This document shows, piece by piece, positions 1 through 6,070 of a DNA stretch of 6,424 nt. The stretch comes from Bacteroidales bacterium. GTDB taxonomy: Bacteria; Bacteroidota; Bacteroidia; Bacteroidales; JAFGXI01. Every line of letters begins with the position of its first letter. The first letter of the stretch is position 1. The notes below the pieces were generated by a model, which saw only the letters and a program-made list of their open reading frames with translations, was not told where the DNA came from and did no database searches. The DNA is taken from NCBI GenBank assembly GCA_026985625.1, contig JALSQC010000415.1, positions 1-6,424 on the forward strand, written 5' to 3'. The translations under genes were made by a program, and so were the position numbers.

Positions 1-114
1 AACTCTATGCTATTTTTAGGATTACTACACGAAACAAAAAATTTACTACTTCACTCTATAAACTTATTAAAATCACATCGCGATTTTATTATATATCGAA
101 AAAATAAAGATTAA
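1..114 (+). CDS. C-terminal end of an unidentified protein (partial, 5' end outside window)
   Basis: Frame 1 is open from the first base to a TAA at 112-114 and gives 37 residues, beginning NSMLFLGLLHETKNLLLHSI and ending in a basic tail (YRKNKD). The residues before the tail suit an amphipathic helix with regularly spaced leucines and one HET-K turn. The reading frame ends 6 bases before a strong terminator, as a real gene end should. The pattern faintly recalls the helical PhoU-like C-terminal domains attached to some phosphate transporters, but that is only an impression from a short fragment, so I do not assign a function. The upstream sequence would settle the identity. Confidence 0.6.
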   Translation, partial: NSMLFLGLLHETKNLLLHSINLLKSHRDFIIYRKNKD

Positions 115-120
115 AACACA

Positions 121-163
121 AAAAAAATTCCCGATACAAATCTAATATATCGGGAGTTTTTTT
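121..163. terminator. Bidirectional Rho-independent terminator between convergent genes
   Basis: A seven-base stem CCCGATA (130-136) pairs perfectly with TATCGGG (148-154). It extends outward through T129-A155 and a T128-G156 wobble, with an 11-base loop. Seven A residues (121-127) precede the stem and seven T residues (157-163) follow it, so the element works as stem plus U-tract on either strand. It sits 6 bases past the stop of the left-edge gene. The stop codon of the minus-strand membrane gene (162-164) overlaps its T-tract, so one hairpin serves both genes. Confidence 0.88.
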
Positions 164-1274
164 ATAACGATATAGCAATAAACCCTGCTATTAATCCAAC
201 AATAATATTAATAAATTTTACCAGAACAAACCCTTTTTTTGTTTCGGCAAGCAAAGGTAACGACCCGTGACCATCTTGAACTATAGAATTTGCCAATAAA
301 ATACCAAAAGGCAGAACGCCATTAAAAAACATAGTAACAAAAATTAAATGAGGTCCCGACTCTGGAATAATACCAATAATTACACTAACAATAAGAACAA
401 TATAAATATTTGATTGAATCCATTGCGAAACATCAAAATAATGTTGCAAAACGGCAAACAATAATAAAGTGCCAAATGTCCACAAAAAAATCTTAATAAA
501 ATGCTTTTTTATAACATGTCCCCAAAGATGATGCTCTAAAAAATGGTCAGGCACGGTTAAAGCTATAAACAAGCTAAATGCTGTTACAATTAAAAAAGTA
601 ATCTTAACCCAATCGATATTTTTATTTTCATAAGTTTTAACATAATCATTCTGCACATCTGTTGTTTTCTCTATTTTTTGTTTATAATTAACATTCTTAT
701 CATTATGTTTCTCACCTAATTCATTTGTAAGCAATCCGAAACCAAAAATTAAAAGTCCAAAAATTATTATTGCTCGCTGAAAAGTAATATTCTTTAATTG
801 ACTTAAAAATTTAGTATTATCATAACATTTACAAGATATTTCCTTATTATGAGTTTTAAATTCAAAATCGTGAGTTTTTGAAAACTTAACTTTTTTAAAA
901 ACCATATCTGTAAAAAAACCACTAACAACAGCTATAAAAAATATTATAATTGTTAATTTAATTGCTGTAAACGGAATTAACCCAAACATAAAAAAAGCTT
1001 CATCGCCCGATGTTGCAATCATAGTAGCGGTTAAAGCCCCCAAACTAAAAATATTATGAGTAAAAAGCGACACTATTGTGTATGTCCCCAAACAACCGGG
1101 AATAATACCCATTAAAGCACCAATAAAAATTTGCAACCATTTATGCCTTTTAAAATAATGCACCCAATTATTTTTAGTAAGCACATTAATATACTCAATA
1201 AACAGCATCATAACAATTACAAATATTGTAATCATTAATGTTTGTTTAGTTATACCTATAATTGTCTCTATCAT
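162..1274 (-). CDS. Putative 10-TM heavy-metal/manganese exporter (ArsP_2-like membrane protein)
   Basis: This 370-aa protein is strongly hydrophobic, with likely membrane segments near residues 10-31, 47-72, 75-90, 98-124, 166-184, 222-242, 258-278, 286-304, 307-330 and 347-370. It fits the family annotated as putative 10-TM heavy-metal exporter or putative manganese transporter; the substrate is inferred from the family name, not proven. Two equivalent regions (56-97 and 301-342) align without gaps, each starting GIIP and carrying a Gly-rich turn (TSGDE, QDGHGS), as expected of a duplicated transporter half. Two polar loops are notable: 128-165, with CKC at 148-150, and 185-221, rich in Lys and Asn. 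A His cluster at 244-258 (HFLEHHLWGHVIKKH) could touch metal. Start: the ATG precedes the first membrane segment directly; no Shine-Dalgarno is present. It is transcribed divergently from purQ and ends in a shared terminator. Confidence 0.75.
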   Translation of the reverse strand: MIETIIGITKQTLMITIFVIVMMLFIEYINVLTKNNWVHYFKRHKWLQIFIGALMGIIPGCLGTYTIVSLFTHNIFSLGALTATMIATSGDEAFFMFGLIPFTAIKLTIIIFFIAVVSGFFTDMVFKKVKFSKTHDFEFKTHNKEISCKCYDNTKFLSQLKNITFQRAIIIFGLLIFGFGLLTNELGEKHNDKNVNYKQKIEKTTDVQNDYVKTYENKNIDWVKITFLIVTAFSLFIALTVPDHFLEHHLWGHVIKKHFIKIFLWTFGTLLLFAVLQHYFDVSQWIQSNIYIVLIVSVIIGIIPESGPHLIFVTMFFNGVLPFGILLANSIVQDGHGSLPLLAETKKGFVLVKFINIIVGLIAGFIAISL

Positions 1275-1292
1275 AACATAAAAAAATTAACA

Positions 1293-1300
1293 CAAAGTTA
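1293..1300 (-). promoter_or_regulatory. Candidate Bacteroidota -7 box for the membrane exporter gene
   Basis: On the minus strand this reads TAACTTTG, an exact match to the Bacteroidota -7 consensus TAnnTTTG. Its downstream edge lies 18 bases upstream of the exporter ATG, implying a leader of only about 10-12 bases. I see no good -33 TTTG at the usual spacing. The call rests on one box plus its position in a divergent intergenic region. Confidence 0.4.
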
Positions 1301-1361
1301 TTATAAAATTATACAAAAAATTAATTACTTAAAATATAGTTTTTTAATAAAATAATTTAAA

Positions 1362-1377
1362 ACATTAATTTTAATGT
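1362..1377. repeat. Perfect 7-bp inverted repeat in purQ promoter spacer, possible operator
   Basis: ACATTAA (1362-1368), a TT spacer, then TTAATGT (1371-1377) form an exact dyad. It lies 2 bases upstream of the candidate purQ -7 box, where a bound repressor would block RNA polymerase. The dyad is too AT-rich to make a useful RNA hairpin, and in DNA of this composition such a match can arise by chance. I report it as a candidate site only, with no known regulator assigned. Confidence 0.25.
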
Positions 1378-1379
1378 AT

Positions 1380-1387
1380 TATCTTTG
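1380..1387 (+). promoter_or_regulatory. Candidate Bacteroidota -7 box for the purQ operon
   Basis: TATCTTTG matches TAnnTTTG exactly and ends 27 bases before the purQ ATG, so transcription would start near 1393-1395 with a leader of about 20 bases. The expected -33 region holds TTTA at 1356-1359 rather than TTTG, at a spacing of about 20 bases. This is the best promoter candidate for the six-gene + strand run. The short leader leaves no room for a purine riboswitch. Confidence 0.5.
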
Positions 1388-1414
1388 AAAATAAATTAAA
1401 AAAAATTAAAATTA

Positions 1415-2113
1415 ATGAAATTTGGTGTTGTAATTTTTCCGGGGTCAAACTGCGACCAAGATATGGTTTACGTATTAAAAAACATTATGAAACAAGATGT
1501 TGTTGAGCTATGGCATAAATCAACCGATTTGCAAAATGTTGACGCAATTGCCATTCCCGGAGGATTTTCTTACGGAGATTATTTGCGTTCCGGAGCATTG
1601 GCAAAATTTTCTCCAATTATGAAAAGTGTTATTGATTTTGCAAATAGAGGAGGCTTAGTTTTTGGAATTTGTAACGGATTCCAAATCCTATGCGAGTCGG
1701 GATTATTACCCGGAACACTATTACATAACGATAATCAAAAATTTATTTGTAAAAATATTTATATTAAAGTAGAAAACAACGAAACCGTATTTACATCGCT
1801 AATAAGCAAAAACAGAGTACTAAAAATTCCTATTGCACACGGCGAAGGAAAATACTATGCCGATAAAGAAACCATAAAAGAAATGCGACTTAATAATCAA
1901 ATTCTTTTTAGATATTGCAACAGCGATGGCGAAGTAACAACCGAAGCAAACCCAAATGGTTCAATCGAAAATATTGCAGGTATATGCAATAAAAATAAAA
2001 ACGTTTTTGGAATGATGCCACACCCCGAAAGAGCATCAGACGAAAACCTTAAAAATATCGACGGTAAAATTATATTTGAGTCTATGATAAATACAATTTT
2101 ATCAAAAATATAA
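1415..2113 (+). CDS. purQ: Phosphoribosylformylglycinamidine synthase subunit PurQ (glutaminase)
   Basis: PurQ hydrolyses glutamine and passes ammonia to the PurL synthetase subunit, which converts FGAR to FGAM in step 4 of purine synthesis in the cytoplasm. The 232-aa length matches stand-alone PurQ proteins (about 225-230 aa), not the single-chain PurL of about 1,300 aa. The class I glutamine amidotransferase signature is complete: oxyanion region PGGFSYGDYLRSGA (48-61), nucleophile Cys86 in GICNGFQ, and the His203/Glu205 pair in MPHPERA. The N-terminus FGVVIFPGSNCDQD is canonical and fixes the start. Small PurQ requires PurS and a small PurL for activity; neither is in the window, so they must lie elsewhere. 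It is first in the + strand operon, preceded by a candidate promoter and an A-rich leader without Shine-Dalgarno. Codon 2 onward is typical of the neighbours, with no sign of transfer. Confidence 0.96.
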   Translation: MKFGVVIFPGSNCDQDMVYVLKNIMKQDVVELWHKSTDLQNVDAIAIPGGFSYGDYLRSGALAKFSPIMKSVIDFANRGGLVFGICNGFQILCESGLLPGTLLHNDNQKFICKNIYIKVENNETVFTSLISKNRVLKIPIAHGEGKYYADKETIKEMRLNNQILFRYCNSDGEVTTEANPNGSIENIAGICNKNKNVFGMMPHPERASDENLKNIDGKIIFESMINTILSKI

Positions 2114-2140
2114 ATTAACAAAATATAAAATTATAAACAA

Positions 2141-2416
2141 ATGAAACTTACAGGATTTTTTAAAATCCCAAAACATAGAGTTTTTAATTACAGACCTCGA
2201 TATTATAATCCCGAGCAAGAAGAATTTAATGAAAAATTAGAAAAAAAACAAACCGATAAAATTATAACCAAAGAAAAAATACACCACCAATTCGACATAC
2301 GCCGCAGTCAAGAAAAACGCTCATATGCCTTTAGACTACTAATAATACTTACAACATTTATTTTACTTACAATAGCTCTTTTTTACGGATTTAAAATAAT
2401 TAATTTTTTAAAGTAA
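2141..2416 (+). CDS. Small single-pass membrane protein of unknown function upstream of mutL
   Basis: This 91-aa protein has a basic, charged N-terminal part (1-63) and one hydrophobic segment (about 64-88), and ends in a lysine. There is no signal-peptide pattern at the N-terminus. By the positive-inside rule the charged part should face the cytoplasm, with the helix as a C-terminal anchor. The distinctive motif FNYRPRYYNPEQEE (15-28), followed by Lys/Glu-rich sequence to about 60, looks like a conserved signature; I associate it with small Bacteroidota proteins of no known function. It starts 27 bases after purQ and its stop is separated from the mutL ATG by a single base, so it is probably translationally coupled to mutL. 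Coding reality is supported by this packing, by the well-formed TM segment and by its being the only sensible frame there. I assign no function. Confidence 0.82.
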   Translation: MKLTGFFKIPKHRVFNYRPRYYNPEQEEFNEKLEKKQTDKIITKEKIHHQFDIRRSQEKRSYAFRLLIILTTFILLTIALFYGFKIINFLK

Positions 2417-2417
2417 A

Positions 2418-4211
2418 ATGGCAGACGTAATTAACCTTTTACCCGACTCAATAGCAAATCAAATTGCAGCAGGCGAAGTTATACAACGTCCGGCATCGGT
2501 TATTAAAGAATTAATTGAAAATGCAATAGATGCCAAAGCTACCGAAATAAAAATAATTATTAAAGATGCAGGTAAAACATTAATACAAGTAATAGACAAC
2601 GGAGATGGAATGAGCCAAACCGATGCACGTTTAGCATTTGAACGACACTCAACATCAAAAATAAAAAAAGCCGACGACCTTTTTACTCTTACAACAATGG
2701 GATTTAGAGGCGAAGCTCTTGCATCAATAGCAGCAATATCACACGTAGAACTAAAAACAAAACAACAAAATTCCGAACTAGGAACACATATAACAATTAA
2801 AGGCTCCGAAGTAATAAGCCAAGAACCCGTTAATTGCGAACCGGGGAGTAATTTTATTATTAAAAACTTATTTTATAACGTCCCTGCTCGCCGAAAATTT
2901 TTAAAATCAGAAAAAACAGAATTTAACCACATACTAGAAGAATTTCAACGTATAGCACTAACATACGAAAACATAAAATTTATACTAAAACATAACAACG
3001 TAAAAATATATAATCTCGACAAAGAAAACAGACATCTTAGAATAGTAAATGTTTTTTACACAGGATTAAACTCTAACCTTATAAAATTACAAACAAAAAC
3101 AGACATAATAACAATTGACGGATTTATAGGAAAACCCGAAAACTACCGAAAAACAGCCGGACATCAATACTTCTTTGTTAATAACCGCTTTATGAAACAC
3201 CATTACTTTTACAAAGCCGTTACAAAAGCATACGAAAACCTTATACCACAAAATACATACCCATCGTTTTTTATATACTTTACAATAAATCCAAAAGATA
3301 TTGATGTAAATATTCACCCTACAAAAACCGAAATTAAGTTTGTAAACGAATACAATATTTGGCAGATATTAAATGCCGCAGTTCGCGAAGCCCTAGGAAA
3401 ACATAATTTAGTTCCATCGTTAGATTTTGATAATCCTAATTTTTCCGATATACCATCACCAAAACCAAATAAAAAAATATATTATAATCCAAAAATATCT
3501 TTTAATCCCGATTACAATCCATTTAACAACAATATAATATTAAAACAAAACCAAGATAATATCGATAACTGGGATAGTATGTATAACGGACTACCTGAGA
3601 ATGATAATAAATCAAATCAAACAAATCAAACTATTGAATTTAACAACAACACATCAATTAAATTCTATCAATTAAAATCAAAATATATTTTAACATCGGT
3701 AAAATCAGGTTTAATGATAATAAACCAAAAAAGAGCACACCAACAAATATTATTCGAACATTACATAAACAAAATTAAAACAAATAAAAAAGATACACAA
3801 AAACTACTTTATACAAAAAAAATAGAACTATCGCCAAAAGATTTTAATACATTAAAAGAAATTTATCAAATATTACAACAATTTGGATTTGATATTAATA
3901 TATTATCTAATAACAATATAGAAATAACAGGAGTGCCAAACGACTATAAAAATACCGATATAGAAAAAACAATAGAAGAAATATTTGAAAGCTTTAACAA
4001 TAACCTAAACACAACAAAACAAATTCAAGAGTTTATAGCATTACAAATATCAAAAGATTTATCTATAAACTATAACGAAAAACTATCACAAGAAAATATG
4101 GCAGATATTTTTAATAAACTTTTTACTTGCTCATCGCCAAATTTTACACACGACGGAAAAAAAATAATAGAAATAATCGAAATACAATATATAGATAAAC
4201 TATTTAAATAA
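2418..4211 (+). CDS. mutL: DNA mismatch repair protein MutL
   Basis: MutL couples mismatch recognition by MutS to strand incision and removal. The N-terminal GHKL ATPase is intact: KELIENAIDA (30-39) with the catalytic base Glu31 and Mg-binding Asn35, DNGDGM (60-65), the ATP lid with FERHSTSKI (74-82), GFRGEALASI (95-104), FYNVPARRKFL (152-162), and the transducer lysine Lys303 in VNIHPTKTE. These align with E. coli Glu29, Asn33, Asp58 and Lys307. A low-complexity Asn/Pro-rich linker (about 335-412) joins a C-terminal dimerization domain (about 413-597). In that domain the endonuclease motif DQHA-x2-E-x4-E reads NQKRAHQQILFE (436-447), and the zinc-site region usually CPHGRP reads FTHDGKK (576-582), so nuclease activity is doubtful. 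Length is normal (about 600 aa). The start gives the canonical INLLPDSIANQIAAGEV. It follows the small membrane gene by 1 base and precedes rpiB by 12. Confidence 0.96.
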   Translation: MADVINLLPDSIANQIAAGEVIQRPASVIKELIENAIDAKATEIKIIIKDAGKTLIQVIDNGDGMSQTDARLAFERHSTSKIKKADDLFTLTTMGFRGEALASIAAISHVELKTKQQNSELGTHITIKGSEVISQEPVNCEPGSNFIIKNLFYNVPARRKFLKSEKTEFNHILEEFQRIALTYENIKFILKHNNVKIYNLDKENRHLRIVNVFYTGLNSNLIKLQTKTDIITIDGFIGKPENYRKTAGHQYFFVNNRFMKHHYFYKAVTKAYENLIPQNTYPSFFIYFTINPKDIDVNIHPTKTEIKFVNEYNIWQILNAAVREALGKHNLVPSLDFDNPNFSDIPSPKPNKKIYYNPKISFNPDYNPFNNNIILKQNQDNIDNWDSMYNGLPENDNKSNQTNQTIEFNNNTSIKFYQLKSKYILTSVKSGLMIINQKRAHQQILFEHYINKIKTNKKDTQKLLYTKKIELSPKDFNTLKEIYQILQQFGFDINILSNNNIEITGVPNDYKNTDIEKTIEEIFESFNNNLNTTKQIQEFIALQISKDLSINYNEKLSQENMADIFNKLFTCSSPNFTHDGKKIIEIIEIQYIDKLFK

Positions 4212-4223
4212 TAAATAAAATTT

Positions 4224-4664
4224 ATGGAAAAACGCAAACTGGCAATTGCTTGCGACCACGCAGGATTTGAAACAAAAGAACTACTTGTGGAGTGGCTAAA
4301 AAACAAAGGATTTACTATAAAAGATTTTGGAACATATTCCGCCGAAAGTTGCGACTATCCCGATTATGCACACCCAATGGCAAGTGCAGTAGAGGACAAC
4401 AAATTCGACTTAGGAATATCACTATGCGGTAGCGGAAACGGAATAAATATGGTTGCTAATAAACATCAAGGAATACGTTCTGCACTCTGTTGGAAACCTG
4501 AGCTTGCCAAACTTGCACGCCAACACAACAATGCAAATATATGTGCATTACCTGCACGATTTATAAACCTTGAACAAGCAAAAGAAATTGTAACAGCATT
4601 TTTAACATCAGAGTTCGAGGGAGGACGACATAAACGAAGAATAGACAAAATACCATTAAAATAA
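4224..4664 (+). CDS. rpiB: Ribose-5-phosphate isomerase B
   Basis: RpiB interconverts ribose 5-phosphate and ribulose 5-phosphate in the non-oxidative pentose phosphate pathway, in the cytoplasm. The 146-aa length is typical of RpiB (about 145-150) and of the RpiB/LacA/LacB fold. Visible signature residues are Asp11-His12 in ACDHAGF, DYPDYAHPMA (44-53), the catalytic Cys68 within SLCGSGNGINMVANK (66-80), His101 in RQHNNANI, and the phosphate-binding arginines near the C-terminus (Arg135 and Arg138/139 in GGRHKRR). The CGSGNG form, rather than CGTGIG, is a normal variant. LacA/LacB activity on galactose 6-phosphate is unlikely because there is no second subunit or sugar operon nearby. It lies 12 bases after mutL and 35 before lutB. 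Its product supplies PRPP precursor, a loose link to purQ in the same run. Confidence 0.95.
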   Translation: MEKRKLAIACDHAGFETKELLVEWLKNKGFTIKDFGTYSAESCDYPDYAHPMASAVEDNKFDLGISLCGSGNGINMVANKHQGIRSALCWKPELAKLARQHNNANICALPARFINLEQAKEIVTAFLTSEFEGGRHKRRIDKIPLK

Positions 4665-4699
4665 TTTAATTACAAAAAACTTTTAACATATAATTACAA

Positions 4700-6067
4700 A
4701 TGAGCGACTTTAAAAAACAATCCCAAAAAATTGCATTCGATTTAAAACACCGAAAAACAATTAAATTTAATATGTCGCGATACGAAACTGCTGTAGAACG
4801 AGGAAAAAAACAATACACCAATCTCGATTTAGCAAAAAAACGAGCATCGTATATAAAAGAAAAAGCCGTTTATAACCTATACAATTATATACAAGAATTC
4901 GAAAAAAATTTTATTGCAAACGGAGGAAAAATTATTTGGGCAGAAAACACAAGCCAAGCAATAAAAAATATTATAGATATTCTACAAACAAAACAAGCAA
5001 AAATGGTTGTTAAAAGCAAATCAATGACAACCGAAGAAATAGAATTTAACAAAGCCCTCGAAAACAATAATATCGAATCGGTAGAAACCGACTTAGGCGA
5101 GTATATAGTTCAACTTGCAGGCGAAAAACCATATCACATAGTTACTCCGGCTATGCACAAATCAAAACAAGATGTTGCAGATTTATTTAACAAAAAATTT
5201 AATACCCCCGAAAATAGCACTCCCGAATTTTTAACCCTTTTTGTAAGAGATATTTTACGAAAAAAATTTGTTAACGCAGATGTAGGAGTTACCGGAGGTA
5301 ACTTTTTAATTGCAGATGTAGGAGGAGTTGCAGTTACCGAAAACGAAGGAAATGCACTTATGTCAACATCGTTTCCAAAAACTCATATTGCAATTGTAGG
5401 TATCGAAAAAATAATACCGTCAATAAACGATTTTTATACAATGTGGCCAATATTGGCAACACACGGCACAGGACAAAATATTACAGCATATAACTCTATA
5501 TTTACAGGACCAAAAAAAGAAAACGAACCCGACGGACCCGAAGAAATGTATGTTATACTATTAGATAACGGTAGAGCCGATTTGTTAAACAATCAAGAAC
5601 AAAACGAAGTATTAAAATGCATACGCTGCGGAGCATGTTTAAATGCTTGTCCGGTTTACCGAAATATAGGAGGATATACATATAATGCAACATATAGCGG
5701 ACCAATTGGCTCTGTTATTACTCCACACTACAAAGGAATGGAAAAATATAAACATCTAAGCTTTGCTTGCACTCTTTGTGGAAAATGTACCGAAGTATGT
5801 CCCGAAAAAATTAATCTACATCACCTTTTAATACTAAACCGTAGAGATGCTGTAGAAAATACAAAAACATCAATGCTTTGGGATTTAGGAATGAAAGCAT
5901 ACGAAAAAGGAATGTTAAACAGAAACTTAATGGACATTGCAGGAGGTGGAATTAAAAACTTTGGAGCAAAACTATTTGGAAAAAAACTGTGGGGACCATA
6001 TCGGGATTTACCAAAAGTAGCAAAACAATCTTTTAGTAAACAATGGAAAAAACAACAAAAAAAATAA
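4700..6067 (+). CDS. lutB: Lactate utilization Fe-S protein LutB (LUD domain plus two [4Fe-4S] sites)
   Basis: LutB is the ferredoxin-like electron-transfer subunit of the LutABC complex, which oxidises L-lactate to pyruvate. The 455-aa protein has the full family architecture: an N-terminal helical part with a LUD domain (about 70-290) containing VTGGNFLIADVGGVAVTENE (197-216), then two cluster motifs, Cys307-x2-Cys310-x2-Cys313-x3-Cys317-Pro and Cys357-x2-Cys360-x2-Cys363-x3-Cys367-Pro. The C-terminal tail (about 390-455, with LWDLGMKAYEKG and GPYRDLP) is typical of LutB. All eight cluster cysteines are present. Start: the ATG gives a plausible charged lead-in, and no Shine-Dalgarno is visible. 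It comes 35 bases after rpiB. LutA (cysteine-rich CCG protein) and LutC are not adjacent on the visible side; they may lie beyond the right edge or elsewhere. The Rrf2 regulator begins 3 bases after its stop. E. coli YkgF is the equivalent protein, so the exact substrate is inferred. Confidence 0.92.
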   Translation: MSDFKKQSQKIAFDLKHRKTIKFNMSRYETAVERGKKQYTNLDLAKKRASYIKEKAVYNLYNYIQEFEKNFIANGGKIIWAENTSQAIKNIIDILQTKQAKMVVKSKSMTTEEIEFNKALENNNIESVETDLGEYIVQLAGEKPYHIVTPAMHKSKQDVADLFNKKFNTPENSTPEFLTLFVRDILRKKFVNADVGVTGGNFLIADVGGVAVTENEGNALMSTSFPKTHIAIVGIEKIIPSINDFYTMWPILATHGTGQNITAYNSIFTGPKKENEPDGPEEMYVILLDNGRADLLNNQEQNEVLKCIRCGACLNACPVYRNIGGYTYNATYSGPIGSVITPHYKGMEKYKHLSFACTLCGKCTEVCPEKINLHHLLILNRRDAVENTKTSMLWDLGMKAYEKGMLNRNLMDIAGGGIKNFGAKLFGKKLWGPYRDLPKVAKQSFSKQWKKQQKK

Positions 6068-6070
6068 TTT

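Noticed and set aside
1388..1414. Purine riboswitch or other structured leader upstream of purQ.
   Set aside because: The predicted leader is about 20 bases of nearly pure A/T with no stems, far too short for an aptamer.
2071..2078. TATATTTG inside the end of purQ, matching the Bacteroidota -7 box, as an internal promoter for the small membrane gene and mutL.
   Set aside because: It lies within coding sequence, has no -33 partner, and a match of this quality is expected by chance once or twice over a few kilobases of such AT-rich DNA.
1897..2121. Minus-strand open frame of 74 codons over the 3' end of purQ.
   Set aside because: It opposes the conserved PurQ C-terminus with its catalytic His/Glu and shows no recognisable protein features.
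3087..3317. Minus-strand open frame of 76 codons within mutL.
   Set aside because: It is antisense to conserved MutL transducer sequence, is Cys/Phe/Val-biased as expected of reverse-complemented A-rich codons, and has no promoter or motif.
3600..3660. Repeat-like AAATCAAAC units in mutL, considered as a direct-repeat array.
   Set aside because: The units are irregular and stay in frame, encoding the Asn/Gln/Thr-rich linker between the MutL ATPase and dimerization domains, which is low-complexity in most MutL proteins.
4665..4699. Terminator or promoter in the 35-base gap between rpiB and lutB.
   Set aside because: There is no GC-containing stem, T-tract or TAnnTTTG box, so read-through is the simpler view.
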